Positions 42,753-50,051 of a DNA stretch of 64,000 bases are shown one piece after another (positions within the stretch are counted from its first letter, which is position 1; every line of letters begins with the position of its first letter). The DNA lies in the NCBI RefSeq assembly GCF_009363095.1, contig NZ_CP045295.1:5237001-5301000 (forward strand), read 5' to 3'. The notes below the pieces were generated by a model. The model saw nothing but the letters and a program-made list of their open reading frames with translations, was not told where the DNA came from and searched no databases. The DNA comes from Paenibacillus cellulositrophicus. GTDB taxonomy: Bacteria; Bacillota; Bacilli; Paenibacillales; Paenibacillaceae. A program made the position numbers and the translations under genes.

Positions 42753-44042
42753 TCAATCTATGCCAGCGGCCGTCAGACCGGCGAGTTTGGCACTTGTCAT
42801 CGCGGTATCGGCAAGGCGCCCTTCGCGTCCCACCCAGTCGCCGGCGACGTACAGCCCGCGAATTTCCGGAACGGCCGGCCCCGGTGCGGGAGCATCCCCG
42901 CTTCGCAGCGCAGGCCGGGATGCATGAGCGGCAAGCAGATTCGGTGAGAAACGGACGGCGGCGGCTTCCCGCTTCCAGCCTGGCTGAATGGCTTCAAGCC
43001 TTTCCTTCAGCCGCCCCAGGACCAACTCGGGATCACGGGAAGGACTGGAGCCGTGGTATGTCATCACATGGATCACTTGGGAACCGTCCTCCGTGAGCGG
43101 AATCGCTGCCGAATGGTTCGAATAATAGAACGGCTCATCCAGTCCGAGTACAAACGCCCGATCCGGATGGGACACCTGTTTCAAAGCGACGTCCAGGCAG
43201 GAAACGTACAGCGGGTGAGCGTGCTCTATCCAGGCGTCCAGCGAATGGCTGTGCAAGCCGGAACCCTCGAGCCATCTGCTGACCGCATGAGGACCGGCTG
43301 CAGCGATAATGCCGCCTGCTCTGAGGAGGGTCCCTTCGGACAGAAGGATACCGGTGACCGCTCCCTGCTCATGCACAATTTGTGCAGCTTCGGCACCTGC
43401 GGCGATGACGACGCCGGCACGGACGGCTTCCCGCTGCAGGCTGTCGATGACCGTCTGCCAGCCCCCAAGCACATACCGGACGCCTTGACTGGCGAGCTGT
43501 CCTTGTTCCAAAACGTAGCCTGCGCTTAACCGCTCCATGTCGTCATCGTAGGCCCACTGTCTGCACATGGCGTAAAAGAATTGGCGGACGCGGTCGGAGC
43601 GGACATGCCCCAAAGCCCATTCCTTCATGCTGATCGAGCGGACCGGCTCCGGATCGATCCGGTTCAGATTTCCCATGAGCGTACTCCATTCCGTCTGCTC
43701 TTCGGGACTCAGCTCTTCGGTGGCATGGATCAGCTTCCCGTCTAGAATGCCGTACATGGCATTTTTCGTCCCGCTGCCCAAGGAAGGTTTGCAGCCGAGC
43801 TCATCCAAGATCCGCAGCGCAGCGCTGCCTTCGTACATGGCACGGGGGCCGTAATTAAACAAGGCTCCCCCAATTCTGGCGGTTTGGGCCAAGCCGCCAA
43901 GGCGGCTTTCTTTTTCAAGCAGTATGACGGATCGCCCGGACCGAGCTGCATAAATCGCTGCGGTCAGACCGGTCAGCCCGCCGCCGATCACGACAATATC
44001 ATAAAATGGGTGTTCCCTAGTCATGTTCATATTTAGTTTCAT
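42753..44042 (-). CDS. FAD-dependent amine-oxidase/phytoene-desaturase-like oxidoreductase
   Basis: 429 residues. N-terminal FAD-binding site DIVVIGGGLTGLTAAIYAARSG (residues about 15-36; core GGGLTGL), followed by LLEKESRLGGLAQT, and the C-terminal FAD motif GLYVAGDWVGREG (about 400). The middle resembles protoporphyrinogen oxidase and carotenoid desaturases. Substrate unknown; no carotenoid genes are adjacent. ATG 44042 follows GAAGGGAGCG. Its promoter (44088-44116) has a palindrome filling the spacer. Confidence 0.85.
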   Translation of the reverse strand: MKLNMNMTREHPFYDIVVIGGGLTGLTAAIYAARSGRSVILLEKESRLGGLAQTARIGGALFNYGPRAMYEGSAALRILDELGCKPSLGSGTKNAMYGILDGKLIHATEELSPEEQTEWSTLMGNLNRIDPEPVRSISMKEWALGHVRSDRVRQFFYAMCRQWAYDDDMERLSAGYVLEQGQLASQGVRYVLGGWQTVIDSLQREAVRAGVVIAAGAEAAQIVHEQGAVTGILLSEGTLLRAGGIIAAAGPHAVSRWLEGSGLHSHSLDAWIEHAHPLYVSCLDVALKQVSHPDRAFVLGLDEPFYYSNHSAAIPLTEDGSQVIHVMTYHGSSPSRDPELVLGRLKERLEAIQPGWKREAAAVRFSPNLLAAHASRPALRSGDAPAPGPAVPEIRGLYVAGDWVGREGRLADTAMTSAKLAGLTAAGID

Positions 44043-44087
44043 ATAGAGTACGCTCCCTTCAAATACGTTACTTATTAGTCACATATA

Positions 44088-44116
44088 ATATATGTTACTT
44101 TATGGTAACGTGTCAA
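44088..44116 (-). promoter_or_regulatory. promoter with palindromic operator in the spacer
   Basis: Read leftward: TTGACA (44116-44111), 17-base spacer, TATATT (44093-44088). The spacer contains the dyad GTTAC-CATAA-GTAAC (44109-44095). A related half, GTTACTTATTAGTCAC, lies nearer the gene (about 44068-44083). This is a TetR-like operator arrangement, but no regulator gene is adjacent. Confidence 0.6.
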
Positions 44117-44206
44117 TAGGGTCAAGGGGATTTTTGAAAAGCCTCAGCAAGTATGGTACGGCTTATCGGTTGAAAGGATAGAGGGGACGATAGCATTTCT
44201 GCAGCA

Positions 44207-44238
44207 TAAAAAACCCTGCTTCCAGCAATGGAACAGGG
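44207..44238 (-). terminator. terminator of the leftward lasso operon
   Basis: Read leftward, CCCTGTTCC-ATTGCT-GGAAGCAGGG is followed by TTTTTTATG, 50 bp after the kinase gene stop. Confidence 0.85.
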
Positions 44239-44286
44239 CTTGGTCATGGATCGGCGATGGCGATACCCGGTATGAATTTGGATTGC

Positions 44287-45198
44287 TCAGCCTCCAATAA
44301 CACCCAGAACCATCTCGGTCAATCTGCCGATCGTAGGCTGATCCAGGGGACGCTGCAGCTGATACATGTTCACGGATCCCGACAGGCGGGTTGTGCATTC
44401 AAAATGCCACGGGGTTAGACCGCTCTCCGCGAGGAGCGAGCTGCGGTAGGTATGGCGGTAGAGAAGCGGAAGGCGCTCCAAGCCCCCGATTTCCCGGATC
44501 TCGGGCTGTTCGCAGTCCGTTTTGACCAATTCGAACACGCCGGCCAGCGGAATCGGTCTGGATGCAAACTTGGCGAGAACCGGGACCGCATACTTCGTTT
44601 CCCGGTCGAACAGAGGACGAAGACCGCCCGCGTCCATGCCAAACGTGTCAAGGCTGTCCTGCCATAGCTTCTGCTGCGGATAGGCGGGGGCAACAAGTGG
44701 AAGCTGAACTGAATCCATCGTAACGGCGATGACATCGTCGGTCAGCAGTTGGCATCCCTGCTGCAGCAGGGCGGAAGCCAGCGTAGACTTGCCGTGTCCG
44801 GAATGGCCGACCAGGGCGTAAGCCTTGCCGTTCATGACGACGGCGCTTCCGTGCAGGGGCAAAATTCTTCTCTGCATCAGAATAGCTCCCATGCAGGTCC
44901 CTAGGACATACAGCCGGATCTGATCCTCGTCCGCGTCTGCCTCCGGCGAGACGTAAATGTCGGTTCCGTTCTCTGCGCTGAACACGGCCAGCTTCGGAAT
45001 CCGGAACATCACCTGCTGCTCACTTACAGCGAATTTGTTGACGGGTGTTTCCCGCTGTGCCCAGGCATCGTCAAGGTCGGCGAAGCCGATCCGTACCTGG
45101 ATATCTTGGCCGAAATGCAAGGCCGGCCGGAGCTCGGGCAGCGGGATTTCACTTTCTATCGTAAGCCAGAAGGCTGTATATATCGCTGGTTTGATCAT
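44287..45198 (-). CDS. lasso precursor kinase, HPr-kinase-like (PadeK-type)
   Basis: 303 residues from ATG 45198 after GCGGAG; the longer frame to 45267 runs back through the hairpin and is not used. The Walker A motif is VGHSGHGKSTLASAL (about residue 147), preceded by LPLHGSAVVMNGKAYAL and followed by LLTDDVIAV, the nucleotide site of HPr kinases. N-terminal residues 1-130 are unlike HPr kinase and match the lasso kinases that phosphorylate the C-terminal Ser of the precursor (paeninodin system). Third gene of the leftward operon, after cyclase and precursor. Confidence 0.88.
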   Translation of the reverse strand: MIKPAIYTAFWLTIESEIPLPELRPALHFGQDIQVRIGFADLDDAWAQRETPVNKFAVSEQQVMFRIPKLAVFSAENGTDIYVSPEADADEDQIRLYVLGTCMGAILMQRRILPLHGSAVVMNGKAYALVGHSGHGKSTLASALLQQGCQLLTDDVIAVTMDSVQLPLVAPAYPQQKLWQDSLDTFGMDAGGLRPLFDRETKYAVPVLAKFASRPIPLAGVFELVKTDCEQPEIREIGGLERLPLLYRHTYRSSLLAESGLTPWHFECTTRLSGSVNMYQLQRPLDQPTIGRLTEMVLGVIGG

Positions 45199-45239
45199 AT
45201 ATTTTCTCCGCTTCGTCAAAAGAATGTGGATATAAGAAC

Positions 45240-45272
45240 AGCCCTTACCCCATATCATTGGGACCAAGGGCT
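45240..45272 (-). terminator. hairpin between precursor and kinase genes (attenuator)
   Basis: AGCCCTT pairs with AAGGGCT around an inner CCCA/TGGG stem, with no strong T run (GTTCTTAT follows). It likely acts as a partial terminator or 3' stabiliser that makes precursor mRNA exceed kinase mRNA, usual for RiPP operons. Confidence 0.6.
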
Positions 45273-45301
45273 GCTCCTGATCGCTCGGTTATGAATTGGA
45301 A

Positions 45302-45427
45302 TTAGCTGTAGAAGACAGGATCATCCGGGTCCGGTTGGAAAGAGTCCGGTTTGCCTTTTCCGGGGCCAGCCATCGTCATGCTGACTTCCAATACTTCCAG
45401 TTCAGGTGTAGTCCATTCTTTTTTCAT
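45302..45427 (-). CDS. lasso peptide precursor, paeninodin-like
   Basis: 41 residues from ATG 45427, which follows a near-perfect GGAGGTGA site. Leader: MKKEWTTPELEVLEVSMTM (19 residues). Its WTTPEL segment matches the aromatic-x-x-P-x-L motif read by the B1 protein, and Thr is at position -2 before the cleavage site. The core has 22 residues: it starts A-G-P-G, and Asp9 (in KGKPD) is the expected macrolactam partner of the Ala1 amine. The tail has F-Q-P-D-P-D, then PVFYS, ending in Ser22. The kinase gene downstream probably phosphorylates that serine. It resembles paeninodin of P. dendritiformis, as I recall it, but with two Lys in the ring and an aromatic pair before the final Ser. Confidence 0.93.
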   Translation of the reverse strand: MKKEWTTPELEVLEVSMTMAGPGKGKPDSFQPDPDDPVFYS

Positions 45428-45442
45428 CGATTTCACCTCCTT

Positions 45443-47392
45443 TCAAAAGTTTCGCTCCAGAAAGCGGCACACGATCAAGCTTCGCATCAGCACCTTGATG
45501 GCCGGGCTGTAGGCCTGGCTTGGGTGCATCCCGTTTCTGGCTTCGTCAAGCGCTTTGCGGACGACAGGAATGTTCAGCACCTGCTGCATGCGGGAATCCC
45601 GGCACAGTTGGTCCAGCTCTTGGATCATTTGCGACCAGTGCGGAGCCATCCGGTGGAGGATATCGGCCGCCTGGATCCCCTTGAGCCGCTGATTCAGCCG
45701 GACGTTGTCGGGAAGGTAGCCTTGGGCAGAGCGTCTGATCAACGCGCGGTCGAGGCCGTTCTGCACATACTGCTCCATCGGTACCGACAAGCAGAACCGG
45801 ATGACGCGCAGGTCGTTGGTCGGATCATGCGCCCAGAGGGGATACTGCAGCGACAGCTTGCTGAAGCTCGTTCCTGTCGTGCTCCAAACGTTATAGCTGT
45901 CAAAATGATACTTTCTCGCCTCCACCGGGTCGGAGGGAAGGTCTTCGCCCGATCCGATTTCAGTGAACTGCCTGTCCGTCAGCTTGTCGTAAACGCCGGC
46001 CTGTCTGGCGAATGCCGGGTTAACCAGCTGCGGAAATTCATTGGCGGACGAGGCGGCATGCCTGCGCTTCAGAAGCGGAAAAGCCTGCTTGCACAGCTCG
46101 GCTATGATGCGCTTGCGTCCTACGCCAATGTTCATACTGTATTGATTAATCTCCCCGCGCAGGCGGACCCAAGCCAATTTCTTCATCAGCTTGGCGTAAT
46201 AGTCCAACGCGTTGCCCCAGGAGATGCTGTAATTTCCTCTTGCGCCATTCAGCAGAATGCCCACCCCGCGCTCATGCGCCTGTTCGTAAATTCCCCGAAG
46301 CCAGAATGAATTTTCGAAAAATTTGTAGGGTGTCTCCATAATATCCAGCCAGTGATCGATATCCGTATACGGGCTTCGGCCGTTAAAGCTGAGGTAGCTG
46401 TCCTCGATGTTGCCCGCATGCTGGACGGTCTGACGGATGAGCGGCCTTTCGTCAGCGAGTCTTCGCTTGGGGGTCCAATCCTCAAAGCCGTCTTCGGGTA
46501 CGTAGCTGAACGTATGCAGTTTCCGGTGATCACGCTCCAGCGCTTTGGCCGCAAAGCCGGCAACCGAACCGGAATCCAGTCCCCCGCTTAAATGAGCCCC
46601 CACCATCCGGCTTGTCCGCTGCAGCCTTGAGGTAACGGCCCGGTTAAACACGTCGCGGAAAGCTTCCTGATATTCTTCTGAAGATTTAAGCTGCAGGGGG
46701 GAAGTCTCCGTCAAGCTGTAGTATCTGGAGACGGACACCTGGCGGCTGCGGACCGTGAGCGTATGCGAAGGCGGCAGCTGCTCGATATGCCGGTAAACCG
46801 TCGCAGATAAGTCCGGCGGCTCAAAAACCCCGCTGATGGCCAGAAACTCGGCCAGCCAAGCTTCGTTCAGCTCCTGGTGAACATACGGCAGGGCTAACAG
46901 CGGGCGAATGGCCGTGCAGAAGGACAACTGTTCCCCGTTCCGGTGGTAATAAAGCGTTCGTGCACCCGAGAAATCCCGGGCTCCGAACAGCATTTGCTTG
47001 TTCCCGTCCCAGATCATAAAAGCAAAGTCGCCGACTAAACGCTCCGGCATCGACTCTCCCCATTTTTCGTAAGCGAGCAGCAGAATTTCCCCGTCCGTCA
47101 TAGCTTGTCTTGCACGGGAAGGGACCTGCAGCCCATCCATCAGCTCATCCCGGTTATCGATGATGGCGTCGGCGGTAATGGCCAGCCTGCGTTCTGCGCA
47201 ATAGAAAGGCAACAATTCGTGGGCAGACTGCTGCGTGATCCACTGGGCGTGACAGCCGAACCACACATGGCCCTGCTGCCATCCCGAACTCCGGTCTGCC
47301 GGATACCGTTTCAGCGACTCCATAATGGGCGCTCCGGCGCTGACGTCTAAGGGGTCTTGGCTAAACCGGTAAATCCCCGCAATTGCGCTCAT
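45443..47392 (-). CDS. lasso cyclase (asparagine-synthetase-like, C protein)
   Basis: 649 residues from ATG 47392 after GGAGGAAG; the frame further upstream is not used. The N-terminal domain starts MSAIAGIYRFSQD. The nucleophilic Cys2 of glutamine-using asparagine synthetases is replaced by Ser-Ala, so no glutaminase activity is expected, as in lasso cyclases. The ATP-pyrophosphatase loop is HLSGGLDSGSVAGFA (about residue 275). It adenylates the Asp9 side chain of the core and closes the ring with Ala1. First gene of the leftward operon; the precursor starts 15 bp after its stop. Confidence 0.92.
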   Translation of the reverse strand: MSAIAGIYRFSQDPLDVSAGAPIMESLKRYPADRSSGWQQGHVWFGCHAQWITQQSAHELLPFYCAERRLAITADAIIDNRDELMDGLQVPSRARQAMTDGEILLLAYEKWGESMPERLVGDFAFMIWDGNKQMLFGARDFSGARTLYYHRNGEQLSFCTAIRPLLALPYVHQELNEAWLAEFLAISGVFEPPDLSATVYRHIEQLPPSHTLTVRSRQVSVSRYYSLTETSPLQLKSSEEYQEAFRDVFNRAVTSRLQRTSRMVGAHLSGGLDSGSVAGFAAKALERDHRKLHTFSYVPEDGFEDWTPKRRLADERPLIRQTVQHAGNIEDSYLSFNGRSPYTDIDHWLDIMETPYKFFENSFWLRGIYEQAHERGVGILLNGARGNYSISWGNALDYYAKLMKKLAWVRLRGEINQYSMNIGVGRKRIIAELCKQAFPLLKRRHAASSANEFPQLVNPAFARQAGVYDKLTDRQFTEIGSGEDLPSDPVEARKYHFDSYNVWSTTGTSFSKLSLQYPLWAHDPTNDLRVIRFCLSVPMEQYVQNGLDRALIRRSAQGYLPDNVRLNQRLKGIQAADILHRMAPHWSQMIQELDQLCRDSRMQQVLNIPVVRKALDEARNGMHPSQAYSPAIKVLMRSLIVCRFLERNF

Positions 47393-47428
47393 GACATCTT
47401 CCTCCGTTATGTACCGTTCAAACAATTT

Positions 47429-47485
47429 GCGACAATATGTATCTAGTTCTTCTGTATCATACTACATGTATACATATTGTATCAA
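47429..47485 (-). promoter_or_regulatory. lasso operon promoter with two GATACA-N3-TGTATC-type sites
   Basis: Read leftward: TTGATA (47485-47480), 18-base spacer, TATGAT, a sigma-A-type promoter. One copy of the inverted repeat, seen as TATACATATTGTATC on the plus strand (47469-47483), overlaps the -35 and spacer. A second, GCGACAATATGTATC (47429-47443), lies downstream of the start point, and a lone TGTATC half is at 47453. The same motif occurs at the EPS promoter. Confidence 0.65.
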
Positions 47486-47532
47486 CATTTTTTTTCAGTG
47501 TGCGAAATTTAGTGAATTTGGATGAGGAAAGA

Positions 47533-48003
47533 TTACCTGGTTTGCTTTTTGTCGGATGGGAGAGCTGAACGCGGAGGCCGCGCTTCCCTTCTGGCACGGT
47601 TTGTCCGCTTGATATAAGCCTGGAGCATAAGGCAGAACAGGTAAGCGCAGAGGATGCCGAACGTATCGTTCACGATGTCGTAAATCCGTCCGCTTCGAAA
47701 AAAATACAGCTGAAGAACCTCGGTTAACGCTGCGTACAAGATCGCCGTCATGACAGCAAGCTTCGAGCCGCGCAAATTGGACAAGAGCAGCTCCAATAGA
47801 AAGAAACCGATAAAATGCCCGATTTTTCGGTTGATCCAGGCCTCGCTCGACCATTGTAAATCAAGCTTGAGCAGCTCACTCCAATCGGGTGAGGGGTTCA
47901 GCCGGAAATCCGCCTGGTGATGGTGGAGAAGGGCGTTGAAATCGAAAGAACAAGTAAAGACGAACAGGCAGACCGCCCACGTCACGGTGAGAAAAATGCG
48001 CAT
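47533..48003 (-). CDS. VanZ-family membrane protein
   Basis: 156 residues from ATG 48003, after AAGGAGGAATT; the longer upstream frame lacks homology. Four hydrophobic helices (FLTVTWAVCLFVFTCSF, KIGHFIGFFLLELLLSNL, LAVMTAILYAALTEVLQLYF, IYDIVNDTFGILCAYLFCLML). The motif K-x-G-H-F followed by T-E-x-L-Q and D-x-x-x-N-x-x-G is the VanZ signature. VanZ of enterococci gives low-level teicoplanin resistance; here it might affect envelope or glycan processes. It lies on the lasso strand just upstream of the cyclase promoter. A near-consensus cre site overlaps 48018-48033. Confidence 0.85.
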   Translation of the reverse strand: MRIFLTVTWAVCLFVFTCSFDFNALLHHHQADFRLNPSPDWSELLKLDLQWSSEAWINRKIGHFIGFFLLELLLSNLRGSKLAVMTAILYAALTEVLQLYFFRSGRIYDIVNDTFGILCAYLFCLMLQAYIKRTNRARREARPPRSALPSDKKQTR

Positions 48004-48266
48004 AATTCCTCCTTCATTTAAAGCGCTTCCATTATATATGTGTTTGTTCTGAGATGAGAGAAGGCGTGTTTTCGATACAAAGTGTAACTTTTTTCGGCAA
48101 GTATATAGCAGCATTTTTCGGATTTCAAGTTTGCAGGCCGTCAATTTTTTTAACGCCAGAAAGGGAATGCGGATTTTAACTGTCTGAATATGCATGGAAA
48201 TGCGGATGAAAGCGGTTTTTCGCTGCAAAATCATGTCGCTTTTCGAAAAAAATTAGAGTCATTTGC

Positions 48267-48321
48267 TTGACATGATACATTTTGTATCTTAAAGTGTAGG
48301 ATGAATAATACATATTGTATC
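48267..48321 (+). promoter_or_regulatory. EPS operon promoter with two GATACA-N3-TGTATC sites
   Basis: TTGACA (48267-48272), 17-base spacer, TAAAGT (48290-48295). The spacer is filled by the perfect inverted repeat GATACA-TTT-TGTATC (48274-48288). A second copy, AATACATATTGTATC (48307-48321), follows the expected start point. The geometry suits a repressor and mirrors that of the divergent lasso promoter about 800 bp away. Confidence 0.75.
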
Positions 48322-48377
48322 GGTAAGGTATGACCCACAACTGCAGTTGAAAAATGATTAGCGGGGGTAGCGTGTTT

Positions 48378-49130
48378 ATGGAGCTTAAACAGTATTTTCG
48401 AATCATTGTAAAAAAGTGGTGGTTAATCGCGGCGATTGTCGTTATTGCCGTTGCGGCTACCGGAGTCAAAAGCCTCTACCTCACGACGCCGGTCTATGAG
48501 GCCAACGCCAAACTGATCGTTAACCAATCCGCCTCCGCGGACGGCGGGGCCAGCTTGAATGCCGGAACGATCCAGACCAGCATTTTCCTCATTAACTCCT
48601 ATAAAGAAATTATCAAGTCGTCCGCCATTATGAACAAAGTCGTGCAAAAATACCCCGACCTGAAAGCATCGCCCGGTGAACTTGCAGCGATGATCTCGGT
48701 CACTTCAGCCAATGATTCGCAGGTCATGAACCTGGTGTATCAGGATCCGTCCTATACCCGGGCGGCCAAAATCGTTAATGCCGTCTCCATGGTGTTTAAG
48801 GAACAGATTCCCCGCATTATGAACGTGGACAACATTACGATTCTTAGCGAAGCCGACACCAAGGCCTCCCCTGGACCGATCAACATTAATCCGGTCATGA
48901 ACATGCTGATCAGCTTTGTCGTTTCCCTGATGCTCGCCATCGGACTGGTTTTCCTGCTTGACTATCTGGACGATACGGTGAGAACGGAGGCCGAGGCTGC
49001 GGAAATTTTGGACATGCCGGTGCTTGCAGTCATCAGCAAAATGAACCGGGCGGATTTGAAAACCCGAAGCGGCACAAGTATACCAAATCAAAAAGTAGGT
49101 GAAGGCAAGTATGCGACGCTCAATCAATAA
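48378..49130 (+). CDS. polysaccharide chain-length regulator / kinase activator (Wzz, CpsC-type)
   Basis: 250 residues from ATG 48378 (a GTG at 48372 is possible). One N-terminal helix (IIVKKWWLIAAIVVIAVAATG), an extracytoplasmic loop with YEANAKLIVNQSAS and many Ser/Asn, then a C-terminal helix (NPVMNMLISFVVSLMLAIGLVFLLDYLDDTV in parts). It ends with a cytosolic tail that activates the tyrosine kinase encoded next. This is the EpsA/CpsC modulator of Gram-positive EPS systems. First gene of the EPS operon; its stop overlaps the kinase start. Confidence 0.92.
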   Translation: MELKQYFRIIVKKWWLIAAIVVIAVAATGVKSLYLTTPVYEANAKLIVNQSASADGGASLNAGTIQTSIFLINSYKEIIKSSAIMNKVVQKYPDLKASPGELAAMISVTSANDSQVMNLVYQDPSYTRAAKIVNAVSMVFKEQIPRIMNVDNITILSEADTKASPGPININPVMNMLISFVVSLMLAIGLVFLLDYLDDTVRTEAEAAEILDMPVLAVISKMNRADLKTRSGTSIPNQKVGEGKYATLNQ

Positions 49131-49800
49131 AGAAGCCCTGGTTGTATCCGGGAATCCAACCTCCCGGGTATCCGAGGCATACCGGCTGCTCCGGACCAAA
49201 ATTCATTTTTCCCCCAAAGATGCGGCGCATCAGGTCATCATGGTCACATCGACGCGCTCTTCCGAAGGTAAGACCACAACGGTCAGCAATTTGGCAGTGA
49301 CTTATGCGATGGAAGGCCGGAAGGTGCTCCTGATTGATGCCGATATGCGCAAGCCGGTACTGCATGACATCTATTCCCTTTCCAACCGACACGGGCTGAG
49401 TACGGTGCTAGCCGGGGACGTGCTGGTGCAGCAGGCCGTTCAGGAGACGGGCATCAACCATTTATCCCTGCTGACGGCCGGCCCCGTGCCAGCCAATCCG
49501 GCGGAGTTGATGGACTCGGCCGCCATGCAGGACATGCTGTTGCAGCTTCGGCAGGAGTACGACGTCATCCTTATCGATACGCCGCCGGTGCTTGCGGTAT
49601 CGGACGGCGTCATCACGAGTGCGTTATGCGACGGTGTCATCATGGTGGTTGCCGCGGGCAAGGTCAAACGGAGCCACCTGAGGGCGGCCAAGGAACAGCT
49701 GGATCATGTGAAGGCCAACATGCTGGGGCTGGTGCTTAACCGAAGCGGCCGCGACCAGCAGGCCTTTGCTGCGGACCATTACGGTATGCAGGCCCAATAA
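49111..49800 (+). CDS. bacterial tyrosine kinase (CpsD/EpsB-type)
   Basis: 229 residues from ATG 49111 (AGGTGAAGG upstream), overlapping the CpsC gene by 20 bases. Walker A: MVTSTRSSEGKTTTVSNLA (about residue 50); Walker A' VLLIDADMRKPVLHDIY; Walker B DVILIDTPPVL. The C-terminus (DQQAFAADHYGMQAQ) contains only one Tyr, where CpsD/EpsB usually have a cluster, so autophosphorylation capacity may be limited. It works with CpsC to control glycan polymerisation. Confidence 0.92.
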   Translation: MRRSINKEALVVSGNPTSRVSEAYRLLRTKIHFSPKDAAHQVIMVTSTRSSEGKTTTVSNLAVTYAMEGRKVLLIDADMRKPVLHDIYSLSNRHGLSTVLAGDVLVQQAVQETGINHLSLLTAGPVPANPAELMDSAAMQDMLLQLRQEYDVILIDTPPVLAVSDGVITSALCDGVIMVVAAGKVKRSHLRAAKEQLDHVKANMLGLVLNRSGRDQQAFAADHYGMQAQ

Positions 49801-50003
49801 AGACATGGTTTTCAAGAAGGTAATGCCTACTGCACCTTTATCACTGGAGGCACTCGGTCACGCTGTGGGTCCTATGGACCTTAGACATTCATTGTCGAGG
49901 GTGTGATGTGAGGACGGGTTGAATGCCCTGTTTTTAGAAAATGGAGCTATGGTCTTTTCCCTGTTTGCGAAGAGCATATAGCTAGGTTTTCTACATACAC
50001 AGC
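49801..50003 (+). ncRNA. candidate EAR-like structured leader within the EPS operon
   Basis: A 200-bp gap inside the operon lies between the tyrosine kinase and galU. This is the same place as the EAR antitermination RNA of B. subtilis (between epsB and epsC). A three-way junction can be drawn: outer stem TCACGC (49858-49863) with GTGTGA (49901-49906), inner hairpins GGTCC-TAT-GGACC (49868-49880) and GACA-TTCAT-TGTC (49884-49896). A weak GGG...CCC hairpin with TGTTTTTAG follows at 49915-49937. Identity as EAR is by position and folding only; I did not match a consensus. Confidence 0.4.
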
Positions 50004-50051
50004 ATGCATCTGGGGTACAAAGAAAAATATAAAAGATGGGTAGTGAATGAG

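Noticed and set aside
44287..45267. Housekeeping HPr kinase/phosphorylase identity
   Set aside because: The Walker A region is HPr-kinase-like, but the N-terminal part differs and it sits next to a lasso precursor, so a precursor kinase is favoured.
45296..46309. 337-residue plus-strand frame over the precursor and cyclase
   Set aside because: Antisense to the cyclase, whose ATP loop and start motif are clear.
49850..49910. c-di-GMP riboswitch (GEMM-I) resemblance at GTCACGC
   Set aside because: The motif GTCACGC is shared, but the following A-rich loop and the second conserved helix of the GEMM-I fold are not present. The EAR-like location is a better explanation.
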